Of a stretch of 64,000 bases of DNA, positions 21,476 to 32,916 are shown piece after piece. Where the stretch lies: positions 62,001 to 126,000 of the forward strand of contig JAMAHW010000005.1 in assembly GCA_023627715.1 (NCBI GenBank), given 5' to 3'. The position numbers were made by a program, and so were the translations under genes. Numbering within the stretch: the stretch's first letter is position 1; each line of letters starts with the position of its first letter. Below the pieces are notes generated by a model. That model did not search any database. It was given only the letters and a program-made list of their open reading frames with translations, and had not been told where the DNA came from. Source of the stretch: Periconia sp. R9002 (Eukaryota; Ascomycota; Dothideomycetes; Pleosporales; Periconiaceae).

Positions 21476-22936
21476 ATGGAGAATTATTCGGTCGAAAAGC
21501 TTCCCAATGAGCTCTTGGACATCATAGCCAAAAAACTCGATGGCAAACACATGTCAAGCTTCCGCCTGACTTGTAAAAAGCTATCAGAATGCGGTCTAAA
21601 GGCTATCCTACTACGGACCAGCCAAATTCAGCTGTACATCGGCGTTTGCAAGGAGGACTTGACAGTCCTCAACTCCATACTTGCGAACAAAGATATCATG
21701 AAAAAGGTTCGGAGTATATATTTCGGCTGTGCATACTTCAAAAAACATAAGTACGGATTCTGCCGACCGGACGACGATGAATGGTTTTCCGATAACCAAC
21801 CATGGCGAACTAGGTCGCCACAAGAGGATGAAGACGTCATTTCCAGGATGACGGAAGTTCTGGAGCAGCTCACGGAGTGGACACGCCAAGGTACCACCAT
21901 AAAATTCGGTTCTACGTTCCATTTTGACAAATGGGAAACGCTACCACTTGGATTACGGAAGATCATGCCTTCTGACGACGAGTGGTCAACGTACTACGAA
22001 TCTGGAGGAGTAGAACCGGATTTGGCCGCCTTTCAAGCCAATGAAATGAAGACAATCTATGAGGATCAGGCTAGGTTGCAGGACTGGGCTATATATATCC
22101 TCATGAAGTCTATTCTGCGATCCGACGGTAAGCCTTTCCAGATAGATTTCGTTCTCAAAGGCATAGATGTTGCTAGTGAAATGCAACGTTGTGACGAACA
22201 GGAAGTCACGTACGAACACTACCTGAACAAGGTCATTCATCGGCAAACATGGGAAAAGGCGGCACAGTCCAAATCGGCCATTTTCAAGAATCAACTGGGA
22301 TGTCTTGATGAGCATATGCGAGAGAAGTTGGCTCTTTATGTCAGCGGCATCGACTGGCTTGACCTTCCGGACGGTGATCTATTGGATTCTGCACCAGACT
22401 TGAATTCCTTGTGGTATTCCCAGATTCTGGAAATTCTGTACAAACTCCCCTACGTCAACTACCCAATATATAGAACTGTCTACCAGGACCTGGAGACAAT
22501 TCTTGCAGATAGAAACCTAATTTGGGAACTGCCCGTAAGCACAGTGACGCGGTTGGAATTGGCTGATTTCAGCCTAAAGGATCCATCCCCAATTGCAGGG
22601 ATATGCCACCGAAGCGGGCCTTTGTTCACGTTGACCTTGAAACGAGGTTTTCTTCAGAATGGTAGCTGGGCATCTGTATTCGAGATTTTGAGTCAAATAG
22701 ATTTTGGCGACGTACATCTCGAGGACTTGTACCAGGAGCAGTTCGATGAAGACGATCTTGTGGAGGACCCATTAAACCACAGTTTTCAAGTGACAATAAC
22801 AGATAAAGAAGATGCTCTCAGTGTCCGAGATCACCTGGCGCTCCTCGTGAACTCATGTTGCCTCCTAGAGCCTTCTGAGGTGGATGGTGAAACATATATG
22901 GATATGGTGAAGGTCATCTTCCCAATCCACCAGTGA
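21476..22936 (+). CDS. F-box domain protein, 486 aa, paralogue of the gene at 459
   Basis: Probable substrate-recognition subunit of an SCF ubiquitin ligase. The F-box begins almost at once (EKLPNELLDIIAKKL, residues about 7-21) and continues through MSSFRLTCKKLSECGL. The remaining 430 residues have no motif I recognise; they hold conserved acidic patches and Trp residues. The gene is intronless and starts at the ATG at 21476 in a reasonable context (GCCATGGAG). It shares length and layout with the minus-strand F-box gene at 459-1931, including the block DLTVLNSILANK, which shows a diverged pair about 20 kb apart in opposite orientation. Confidence 0.8.
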   Translation: MENYSVEKLPNELLDIIAKKLDGKHMSSFRLTCKKLSECGLKAILLRTSQIQLYIGVCKEDLTVLNSILANKDIMKKVRSIYFGCAYFKKHKYGFCRPDDDEWFSDNQPWRTRSPQEDEDVISRMTEVLEQLTEWTRQGTTIKFGSTFHFDKWETLPLGLRKIMPSDDEWSTYYESGGVEPDLAAFQANEMKTIYEDQARLQDWAIYILMKSILRSDGKPFQIDFVLKGIDVASEMQRCDEQEVTYEHYLNKVIHRQTWEKAAQSKSAIFKNQLGCLDEHMREKLALYVSGIDWLDLPDGDLLDSAPDLNSLWYSQILEILYKLPYVNYPIYRTVYQDLETILADRNLIWELPVSTVTRLELADFSLKDPSPIAGICHRSGPLFTLTLKRGFLQNGSWASVFEILSQIDFGDVHLEDLYQEQFDEDDLVEDPLNHSFQVTITDKEDALSVRDHLALLVNSCCLLEPSEVDGETYMDMVKVIFPIHQ

Positions 22937-24914
22937 ATAACAAGACAATCATCTGGTCTGATTTCGGACCATTCACTGGAATACGGTGGAAGACTTCGGG
23001 AGTACAGCTCACCATAAATGAAACTAGGCATAATTCCAAGGCTGAAGATGTAATATATATAAGATCATTGTTCACAGTAAATATATAAACATTCCATTAC
23101 GACTCCCTTTCTAAATATGTAGCGCATCCGTAAAACCCAATGTTTATGTTCCAGGAATAGATTAGAATTGCACAAATTAATGTGAGAAAGTCGAAAAATG
23201 GGTGAGCAACAGGAAAACTTCCCAATCAGATAAACTCCCAACGTTGTAAGTGAGGGTCAATTTCGACGCCCAAGCTGATGCACGCAATTGCGAATAACGG
23301 GATGACGTGTGTGGAAGAAGCCTGATCCTATTGTGATAGCTATATGATGCTCTAATGAACATTCTGGAAGTTTGTTTCCCTCTGCGCTAGCTATTTGTTA
23401 GCAAACAATGACTGAAAGAAATCTATGGAATATCACAAACAGCAAATCGCGACATATCAACTCTAAACAACAAGGGCTAAGATTATTAAGTCATTCCAAT
23501 TCGACAGTGTTTCTGTCGTTTCTGCGCAGCCGAGTGCGAGTGGTGTTTGAATTCACCCATGTTAATATGTCCCTTTCACAGCTGATTGTTAGATCCTTGA
23601 ATGCGAGCCCGATACCGTCCTTGTGTCCGAATCATGCTCTATTATTTCTGCAAAGTTACACAGTTTCTTGACTAGGCGCTCATATGCAGTAAAGGTAAAT
23701 GTTGGCTTAGTCACTCGAGTACATGTTAATGAATATGCCATTCCAACAGGAATATAACTACTAAGTTTCGTTATGAGCCAAACATTTTTAGGTGCACTTA
23801 TTAGCAAAACTCCCCGCCAGGACGCTGATAATCCCCCACCCTGCATTTAGTCGCACCGTAGGCGAGGAGCAGCCCCGAACGTGCTAAGCACTTAGCTACC
23901 TCAAAAGCACAGATCCATACTAGGCGGCAAAGTGCCTTGGCTGTTCGAAGAACCACCCTCGGCAGCGTAGAAGGGCAGCAGCTAGTGGAGTACTGGAGCA
24001 CACCACAGCTTCTACGTGCCGAGCTTTGTGACATTCACAAGGATGGTGGACTGAAGAGAACTACAAAGCAGTAAGGGCTTTCTTAGATATCCGCAGGTCG
24101 CGAGGAGTTGTGAATGCTTATTAAATATAATGTTCAACTGCCGTGTAATGAGTGAGGACTGTGTGACCATAGAAGGGGGGTTGAGAAGTAGGAATGGATT
24201 GGGTCTGGGTAGGCTAATTAGAAATTTGTCGATTACATGAAGTATGCAGCGGAGAAGAGTATATATATATATACCCTATTACGGGAGCACACGCGGTGTG
24301 CTAAAGAAGGCCTAGCCTGACAGTCAACCAACGGTGAATGACCTCATCACGTGACACGACTCAAGCAACAGCAGTGTCTCGATGTGGGTAGTCAGCTGGG
24401 GGAGTGACATATATTCGTAATATGCCACATTTAAGCAGTCAATTTTGCCCTCGAAGGTACATCTAAGATGCATCTGCCTACAGTAACCAAAAACAGGAGC
24501 TCCCTGTCTTGAACAGAGACACAAAAGGCGGCAATAATTGAGATATTTCCAGGTTTCCGCAAGAAAGCTGGTGAAGAAGGGGGTGGCGGAAATGTTTTCC
24601 TGCGGGCCAGTTGGTGGTGTACGAGAGCTGATATACAGAGAAAGTAAGCCCTAGCTAGAAGACTCACCATATCGTCACATAACGTTTGCACATGTCAAAA
24701 ACTCACTATCTGTATTAAAACTATAGATGCCAAAAACACAAATCTTTAAATAATTTGCCATCTTGATTACAACGCCTTCTGTTCTAACTGACATCTTGCA
24801 GGCTTCAATAACAAGTATAACTAAAAAACTAGTGTAACAAGACACTGCAATGGCGATTCCTCTCCGAACATATTGGATCCTTTTCGCTCAATGCGAAAGA
24901 CATGCTCTGCTTTC
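22937..24914. other. Gene-poor stretch
   Basis: About 2 kb with no supported gene. A (TA)n run lies at about 24260-24274. A GC-richer island at about 23810-24030 opens a 77-codon minus-strand frame without any recognisable content. Confidence 0.4.
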
Positions 24915-25719
24915 CTATTTATCCCAAGGTTTCATCAATTGATTGTTCGCCACGGCTTCAGCAAAACCCGGAATTGCTGACGAATGTGCCCAAGGCTTGA
25001 GCCCAAGCTCATGACCGATAGTAGTTGCAAAGCAAGATGACCACCCAATTCGTGGAAACTCGCTAACTACAGACTCTATAGTTGCCTTGTTAATCAAGTT
25101 AGGGTTGCTTCCTATGTTGTCTATATGGGACTTAGTGATCACGTTTTCAATGAATACGGGTAGGCACTCACCGAAGACAGTGGAGAGCTGTATCAACTGG
25201 CCAACGGTACTGATCTTTCCGACGTCACCTAAATCTTGATGACGAATGATGGCTTCAGCGACGCTTTCTGCTTGATCCTGAGGCGCACCAAAACTGCGCA
25301 GAAGATCAAGTGCTAAATAACCGCCATAGAACTCAAAGGAAAGGCGGGTCGCATGCAGATTCTCGTCCGTTGTGCCGATGTCATGAAGAAGACAAGTCAA
25401 AAAGTAGGTTTCAAGACTAGGAACGAAAGAGGGCAGATGTTTGTGAGCAATAGCCGACCCTGCAACAGTGATCAGCGAAGTTAGATGACAATCGACACAA
25501 GGTTGGAATACCGTAATAGAAAACCCGCATGGAATGGTTGAAGGTCTGCTCGGGAAGATGTTCTTTGGCATACTGAAGGGTCTTGGTGACGACCTCCGAC
25601 TCAGGAAGAGATATGTCGGACGTGGTGTAGCTCGCGGGGTCCCAAGGGCTCACAGCCTTCAATACTTCAGATTGTGCATGGGGCACTGCTTCCCAGCCGT
25701 AGATTTTGCGAGGATCCAT
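24915..25719 (-). CDS. HD-domain cyanamide hydratase (cyanamide to urea)
   Basis: Predicted to hydrate cyanamide to urea (urea hydro-lyase, EC 4.2.1.69), a soluble metal-dependent HD-domain enzyme of fungi and yeasts (DDI2/3 type). Exons are 25512-25719 and 24915-25459, with a 52-nt intron (GTATTC...GTTGCAG) that splits a Gly codon; the product is 250 aa, the usual family length. Visible motifs are FNHSMRVFYYG (first metal-binding His, about residue 60), CLLHDIGTTDENL (the HD dyad) and AIIRHQDLGDVG (third His block). The start at 25719 gives MDPRKIYGWEAVP, typical of the family N-terminus. It stands alone in a gene-poor region. In fungi such genes often occur as stress-inducible duplicates and are common in horizontally mobile sets, but nothing here shows transfer. 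Confidence 0.9.
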
Positions 25720-28413
25720 GGCACTGTGTAGAGACGTGTTTTGAAGATATGCCAGAGTCCCAGAGCACATATATATGAGAACGGTAAGAAGCACGTAGTG
25801 AGCAACAGAGTGATGTATGGTAATGTAGGTGTAATGATGACAATGTTTGATTGTGTAAAGCGAGGTGACACCGCTGGTCTTTATAGCGCTCGCGAAAACT
25901 CTGTCCGCAGTATTGCAGAAGCAAAACACAACGCATGCCCATGGCGAATAACAGCTTATCCAACTTGAACCGGAGAAGCCGGCAATTCTCTATGCGATCT
26001 GCTGGATCGCGTTGCTGTGACAAGTCTGCAGCAGTCTGTAAGCGACAATAGGGCGCAACACATTGATTTGTGATGCGATTGAGTATTTCCATGGTAGAGT
26101 CGCAGAAAAGTCTGGTTGTGGATAACTTTAGAGAAGAAAAGCAACATCACGCCTTATGATTAGAAGAACGCAAGGTCGAGATTGAGTAGCGTTGGCCTCG
26201 CGTAAGCAAACTTAATCAATCTGAGGACCTCGGTAGGGCTGCGTCCCCTCGATCGAAGACTGTTTCCTTAATAATAAGATATATTACTCATCATGATAAA
26301 CGCTACCCTGCAAAGCCACACCTTAGGTTGGATTGATTCCAACATTGATCTCCGCGGAGAACAGTTTGTACCACTGATACATGCGCTGTGTTAACTAATA
26401 CTAGGTTAATATAGACTGCCCCAAGGTTCATATTAGACACAGTGCAAATACGAATTTTACATAGTTAGGAGTCATGATAGCGTGACAGAAATTGTGCGTT
26501 TTTTTCTTTGTGATGTTCTCATGGAATGCGCATACTGCATGAAGCAAGAATGGCTAGAAACGAATCGCCAGCAGCGCGCACATTTCAGTGCAAGGGGACT
26601 GAAAAATCTTTCCTTATACCCAATAGGTTACAATTCCATTCTGTATAGGCCCAAAACTACAAAGCACAAAATGATTTGCAAGAAAAGGATTGCTGGAGTA
26701 GGCTCACCCTGACCTTTAACTCGGAGATGATAGCACCAATAAAGTCAAGGACATCCAGACATCAGAGAAGTGGCGTGTATTACCTCAGTGCTATCGAAAT
26801 TTATGGACTCATTATGTGTCGAGACTTCTCCCTACGTACGCTTGGGCTGCCAACTCAATTTGAGAAATCTTTGCATTTCTTTCAGGCAATCATCGGCATC
26901 CACGTGATTGGAACCTGATGTTTGGGCACAGCCTCATCACCTCGATTTTGGAGCAGCTTTGTAACAGCTAAACTAGGCAACAACTGAGCTACTTAACCCA
27001 TAGGGCATCGGTGTTGGAAATGATTGGCTCTTTCGCCGCGAGACCATACCTGGAAGTGAGACAATTTCCCCACACAGTATTGTACAGAGACTAGTCGAAC
27101 ATAATCATTCTTAGGAGAAGCGGAGGCTCGCTACCAGTGCCAAAGAGACTTCCTAGTTGTATATAAACGTTGCTTTGCTTTGTGTGTGGATATACAAAAC
27201 ATCAAATTGATGTATTTCTTCGCTCGCTCCATCCATATGTAAAATCAACAATATATACTGATCGATCAATATGGGCAAAGTTAAACTCACGAAACTCTTC
27301 GATCATGTGATTCTCGCGCAAATATCTATACCTGGGCGTCAGATTTTAATTATATTTTCACCTGTCCTTGCCTCTTGAAACTGTTAGTATTGTTGCCTCT
27401 TCAAACGTTTTAAGGCAGAAATTCGCCGACCCAAGGTCCATTTATGCTTTGTGAATCGAGGCGCACGGGCCAAACCAACAACATGATCGTCAATGTTTCA
27501 GACTACCTATATCTGCAAGCTAGGAACATTGGGACTAGTGCTATGATATAATGATTGGGTTGGTAACTAAGTAGATTTTTTGAGAAGGATGTACCGTCCC
27601 ACCTCCTAATCGCCATGATAATGACATTCTTAATTGATCAATACTGTGTTGAGAATTCAATGAGCACCTTTGCCAATGACAACTTTGAACTTTGCTCGGG
27701 TTCTCCCGAGCATGAATACTCTCAGGCAACCAGCCATGATACTCTTTTATCCATCTGGCGTTCATATATCGGAGTTCACGAAACATCCACTACTCGTATT
27801 GATACATCATCATTTGTTCTACATTGTTTGCCTAACTGCATTAACTGATGCTTCAAATTTTTGGCTCAAAGACAGCCTCCTCCCTATCATACACAATCGC
27901 GGGAAGCCTTTATACGAACAAGCTTATCGCAAATTGCAATCTCTTGTGCCCAATAGAAAATTACTGAAAAATAGATAACTAGTAGGTCTTGGGGTTAGAG
28001 TTTATCAAATCATTATCATCTCATTTCGAATACGTACAAGCGTCCCCGCTAATATCTTGCAGATTTAGTAGAACTTCTTATATCGTCTATCTTAATTTCA
28101 TATATCTAGTGCTCAGAACTATGTGTGGTGTCGAGAAATGTTGCCGGATTGCCTTATAGTTTGAACGCTAATTATAGCTACTGGATCTATGTTCATCGTT
28201 ACAAGTCCTGCAGACATGCTTCCTGATGCAAGGCCTGCCATTTTTGTAGCCCGCAATAGAATGTTTAGCTTTGAGACTTTATAGCATCAGAGTTACACAC
28301 CACATCTGCAAACGAGTCTATGGTTGCATCAATTGATGATCAATGAGGTCTAGTTTACGCTGGACAAGAGGGTGTTGTTTGGTTGAAAATGTAGTCATTA
28401 CAACTGGCCTAGA
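25720..28413. other. Long AT-rich gene desert
   Basis: About 2.7 kb with no supported gene. All open frames are short, AT-rich and without conserved words. The first part probably holds the promoter of the cyanamide hydratase; the last part that of the small secreted protein gene. Confidence 0.45.
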
Positions 28414-28423
28414 TATATAAAAA
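28414..28423 (+). promoter_or_regulatory. TATA box of the small secreted protein gene
   Basis: TATATAAAAA lies about 100 bp upstream of the ATG at 28516 and is followed by a C/A-rich leader (repeated CCACAACAAC-like words). This is a canonical strong fungal core promoter and implies a leader of about 60-70 nt. Confidence 0.6.
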
Positions 28424-28515
28424 GGGCGTTCGCAAGCTCACCAGAAACACCACCCACAACAACAACATCTTACACTCTTTTACTTCCCACGACAAAAATC
28501 TTCTTCATTTTCAAT

Positions 28516-28947
28516 ATGCTCGCTCACTACGTCGTCGCTCTTTGCCTCACACCCTTCATCAGTGCTAGAACTTTGGAGATTTACACGAGTCATGCTGGCA
28601 GCGCAGCAATCAACCTTGGCGGCGCCAAACTGACCTCTTCCCAAGACGTCATCTTCAGAATCGACGGCGGCAAATGGACCAATATCAAGAACGAAAAAAG
28701 TAGCGCGACCTGCGCATATCGCTGTACCAACAACAAAATGTCCCCGAAATATACCTTGGGCGCACTGGGCAACACGGTTTTCACAATCTGCGAAACGGGA
28801 GGAAATTGTGTGCCTGGCACCTTATTCGACTGCACCATCAACTACAACGGCATTGTCAAGAATTTCAAAGGTACCAAGGACAGCAGTTTCATTGGTATTG
28901 CGTCTTCCACGGTGACACTCTGCGGAGGAAAGTTTGAGAATGTTTAG
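28516..28947 (+). CDS. Small secreted cysteine-containing protein, 143 aa
   Basis: The first 17 residues form a signal peptide (hydrophobic VVALCLTPFI, cleavage probably after SAR or ISA). The mature part of about 125 residues has six Cys: two in TCAYRC, two in CETGGNC, one in FDC and one near the C-terminus (LCGG), enough for three disulphides. The mature sequence is rich in Gly, Ser, Thr and Asn. The family is not recognised. It is single-exon, with a strong TATA box and a purine-poor leader, and lies isolated between gene-poor, repeat-containing stretches. Size, secretion, even Cys number and setting are those of effector-like or surface proteins, but function is an inference. Confidence 0.75.
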   Translation: MLAHYVVALCLTPFISARTLEIYTSHAGSAAINLGGAKLTSSQDVIFRIDGGKWTNIKNEKSSATCAYRCTNNKMSPKYTLGALGNTVFTICETGGNCVPGTLFDCTINYNGIVKNFKGTKDSSFIGIASSTVTLCGGKFENV

Positions 28948-29571
28948 GTGGTTTGAATAGATCGGGCTTGAGGAGCTGGACAGATATGGAGGGGCAACCT
29001 AGAATTGATAGTACTACCTACTGAATTCACTCATTTTCGCACTCAAATATTTCCATATTGGCCGACTATCGACTATGAGTGTTATCATTAGCTTTCTAAA
29101 GGCAAAAAATTCTAGAGTTTATCAGAGCAGAGTATTGAATTACTCGCGGTATCGAAACAGTGCTGCTTCAGAATATCGTTGTCGTCCAGGACGTACACGT
29201 ATTGGCTTTATACGTGACGTGCGAGCACAATAGCAGCGTCTGTTTAAGTGCCCAAAACCATATCATGCACACTCTTACATCAACCTAACCAAAGTTTCGT
29301 CAACTTACAAAACTCGAATACTGGACCCACTCACACATCGAATTGGCCTTCGATTTTTATTTTAACATTATATAAAAGACTATTGGATTGGCAATGTGAA
29401 ATGGTAACGGCACGGTTTTACAACAGTTTCTAGTCCAACGTTCATTTGCGATTTCCTCACCAGCGAGAAAAGCCGAATCAGTCCTCCAGTTAATGAGTAC
29501 GCAGTTATTTTAGAGAATGTAACTGGATCTACGCTCTCCTCTACCATCGTCTACACATCTGTAATACATAC
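28948..29571. other. Intergenic stretch with no supported gene
   Basis: Contains the 3' region of the small secreted protein gene and AT-rich sequence. I see no other feature before the SINE-like insertion. Confidence 0.4.
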
Positions 29572-29766
29572 ATATATGTACTCGAACCATGGGACGGAGT
29601 TTTACTAACCAAAATCATTACATAATCTTATCACGTGCGCACTTAGTTGCCTGTGTGCCCGTCCCGGCCAAGGACGTTACCCAGTGTACCCCCCCCTCCA
29701 CCTATGTCGATACCCAGGGTAGCGATACTCTGTGAGGATCAAATTCAATTCATATATATGTACTCG
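29572..29766 (+). mobile_element. SINE-like element copy 2 (longest), with 13-bp target-site duplications
   Basis: ATATATGTACTCG occurs perfectly at 29572-29584 and 29754-29766. Between them lie 169 bp. The first 57 bp (from AACCATGGGACGGAG) are absent from the other copies. The remainder begins TTAGTTGCCTGTGTGCCC at about 29643 and ends GGATCAAATTCAATTCA, nearly identical to copy 1 read on the opposite strand. The longer 5' part and common 3' end make this the least truncated copy. No A or B box of RNA polymerase III matches well, so the promoter type is not settled. Confidence 0.65.
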
Positions 29767-30215
29767 TTCTGAATCTAGTCACGTGATGACCACTGCTGAA
29801 CCTCGGATTCTAGACCTCGTATTCAATGATCTCTTCATATGTGCAATCCTCCCAAGACGTCAACGATAATTTGATGTCAGAAATTCCACCTGATAAGACT
29901 ATATCACCAAAACTTGTTTCCGGATAGCAATCACCCTCTGACGGGATTACATGCACGATCTGCAGATCCCTGGTCGTTCAAATGTTAAACCCACATGGGG
30001 GGTTCCATTGTACATGGTGCACCTCCACTCCACGTATGCACTTCTAGACCCATTGATACCTCTTGGGGCAAGCTGAACATATGCATAGGGTGCGTTTTAG
30101 CTACCCTTTTTGAGTGGGTGGACTAGCGGACTAGCAAATCTTGCGTACCCGATTTTTTGTTCATTTCTGGAATGGTAGTATTTTCATATATATCTAGCCG
30201 TTGGGGATTCAATCA
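29767..30215. other. Upstream region of the MATE transporter
   Basis: No gene is seen. A TATA-like CATATATATC at about 30185-30194 lies just before the MATE start codons and is probably its core promoter. Confidence 0.4.
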
Positions 30216-31885
30216 ATGACCATTTCAATCGCGTTCAGAGAAATTCAAAAATTCGACACCATGGGAAAATTCCCGCATCCCTCAACTTGGTTCCGAGGAT
30301 TCTTCCAAAATGAACAAGAGAATGATTCAACGACACCGAACGAAAGAACCAGCCTCCTGGCCCCTTCACAATCCGAAAATGCGACTACAAGTGGTGAAGA
30401 CAATGAATCCCCAATGCACACCATACTCCACGAGTTTTGGATTCTCTTCCGCGGCTCCGTCCCTGTAGTCCTTGCCTACGCCCTTCAGAACTCACTTCAA
30501 ACAATCTCGGTTTTAATAGTCGGACGCCTTTCCCCCGAAGCCCTCGCAACGGCCGCCTTCTCCTACATGTTCGCCATGGCAACGGGCTGGCTCATCGCTC
30601 TGGGCGGAACAACTGCCATCGACACGCTCGCGTCCGCCAGTTTTACCGGCAGCAAGAATCGGCATGATTTGGGGATTATCCTGCAGCGATCAATTGTGGT
30701 GCTTACCGCGTTTTATATACCAGTTGCGGTGCTTTGGATCTGCTCCGCTCCACTATTCAGAGCGCTCGGCCAGGAGGAGTATATCGCAAGAGATTCTGCG
30801 GTGTTCTTGTCGGTGCTTGTGCCAGGTGGACTTGGATACATATATTTCGAAGCACTCAAAAAGTATTTGCAGGCGCAAGGTACGTTCGAAATTCCAACAA
30901 CTATCATCGCATGCTGATTTCTCTAGAAATCATGAGACCCGGAACATACGTCCTGCTCATTACCTCACCGTTAAGTGCAGCCCTGAATTACCTGTTCGTC
31001 TACACATTCAAAATGGGTCTCCTTGGTGCACCACTGGCTACCGGAATTGCCTACTGGGTTTCCTTCCTTCTTCTTCTCGCTTACGCACGTTTTGTGGACG
31101 GATGGGACTGTTGGGGCGGGTGGACTCGCCAGTGCCTTCAAAACATGGGGGTCTTTGCCCGACTAGCCGCCCTGGGGGTGATACATGTCGGCACCGAATG
31201 GTGGGCATTTGAGATTGTGGCACTTGCAGCAGGGAAACTAGGCACGATTCCACTCGCGGCACAGAGCGTTATCATGACGACGGACCAGGTTATGAACACG
31301 ATCCCGTTCGGTGTAGGCGTGGCCACCAGCTCGAGGGTTGGCAATCTTCTTGGGGCGCGCGATGCTAGGGGAGCGGCCAGAGCAGCCAATACGGCTGCTG
31401 TGCTGAGCATGGTTTTTGGCGGGATCGTACTCGCGATCCTCATGGGCGTCAAAGACTCGTATGCCAAGATCTTCAACGATGACGTGGACGTTATCAGGCT
31501 CACCGCTGAAGTGATGCCTTACGTCGCGCTATTCCAAGTTGCAGACGGGTTGAACGGAAGCTGTGGGGGTGCATTGAGGGGAATGGGCCGGCAGCATATC
31601 GGAGCCATGGTGAATATTGTGAGTTACTATTGCGGAGCGCTGCCGCTCGGCATCTGGCTCGCGTTCCACGGTTGGGGTCTGGCAGGACTCTGGGTAGGGC
31701 AATGCATTGCACTCTATCTAGTCGGATTTGCTGAATGGGGCATTGTTGCGTGGAGTAACTGGGAATTCCAAGTCAAAAAAGCGTTCGATAGGATGGATCC
31801 GGGGGAGAGAGCTGAGCTAGGTGGAGCAGACGGATACATGCAAGATGGTGGCGGTCCACAGACTGGTAGACATGGTGAGATATGA
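30216..31885 (+). CDS. MATE-family multidrug/toxin exporter
   Basis: Predicted plasma- or vacuolar-membrane antiporter that extrudes organic cations or metabolites. Exons are 30216-30879 and 30927-31885, with a 47-nt intron (GTACGT...CTCTAG) that joins YLQAQ to EIMRPGTY in frame; the product is 540 aa. After a hydrophilic N-terminus of about 85 residues come 12 hydrophobic segments in two halves, as in the MATE fold. Typical blocks are GRLSPEALATAAFSYMFA in the first half and LGTIPLAAQSVIM with GVATSSRVGNLLGA in the second. The ATG at 30261 (ACCATGG context) would give a protein 15 residues shorter and fits the nearby TATA box better; I keep the longer form as the outer limit. It lies 1 kb upstream of the agmatinase-like gene on the same strand. 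Confidence 0.9.
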
Positions 31886-32852
31886 ATCACAAGCCTTTAG
31901 TAATTTTAGTTAGAAATGGAGGTACGGAAAGATGAATGCATGGTATACATAGGCGTATGCAGTTGATGTCTGGTGTTGCCCGTTTTAGGTTTAGCGACAT
32001 TTTCGACCGAAACTTCACCTCTCCATACCACAATCACAGTTCCATGACAGCCGGTGAGCGGTTCCCTTACCATGCTTTTTTTCCCTTTACGGAATTTCAC
32101 TACCAAGATTGGTCAGCGACACGAGGCAATTGGATCGTTACCTTCATTGCGGTGCAGTGTGGGTTGAGCGACTGCGGAGATATCGGGCTCAATTGTGTCA
32201 TTGGAAGCTGAAAGATTCGGGAATTTTTTTTCCAGTGATTAGCATGCTGAGCCAATTGAATTAGAAATGGATTGCCACGATGCGTTGTCAGCGATAAGTG
32301 AAGTAAGGGTTCCATGGCGGTAAGCCGCATGCTTTTCGATCCCATGCGACTCGCTCCCTTCGAACGAAAACAAGATAAGATCGCGTATAATAAGATTGTA
32401 TATAGTTACATCCGGTTACAGATGTAAAGTCGGCTTGTTAGTACGAGACATTCTGTAAAACGTTCAATTGGCTAAAGGCGCTTTTGCGGACGCCTAGTGC
32501 CCGTCGTAGTTTGGCGGGGCTCTATGCCAACCACTAACTTTGACGTCGGTCTATATGTATCTCCGAAGCTGATAGGATGTCCCTATCACTCGAACGAATG
32601 GGGGTAGACGAGGAGAGGTCTAACCGCTTAGAGGTACTCGCGAGCATTTCATGCAGGATTGACGTATGCGGAGATGTTTCATAGACGGTATCCGTTATCT
32701 ATGAGATGAGGGGCTATCATACTGCCCTTTGGCGGAGAAAAGAGGATCAATGCATTGACAAAGCGAAGAGCTCGGGCTTCGCAACATAGATAGAATTGAA
32801 TGACGTGGGAAGTTTACGTGTCGACCTCGAGGTAAGCCTGGACTAAAGATCA
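31886..32852. other. Intergenic stretch with no supported gene
   Basis: About 1 kb between the MATE gene and the agmatinase-like gene. Short frames only. The final part is the promoter of the next gene. Confidence 0.4.
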
Positions 32853-32860
32853 GTATATAT
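32853..32860 (+). promoter_or_regulatory. TATA box of the agmatinase-like gene
   Basis: GTATATAT lies about 60 bp upstream of the ATG at 32917, with a C/T-rich leader in between. Spacing and context suit a core promoter. Confidence 0.45.
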
Positions 32861-32916
32861 CGCAGCGTCCCCAATTCTCCCATCCACTCACGTCGTCTTT
32901 CATCTTTACCAACACG

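Noticed and set aside
29643..29760. Classical MITE or LTR interpretation of the dispersed repeat
   Set aside because: The ends are not inverted repeats or TG..CA, and the duplications are 13-14 bp rather than 2-10 bp; 5' truncation fits retroposition better.
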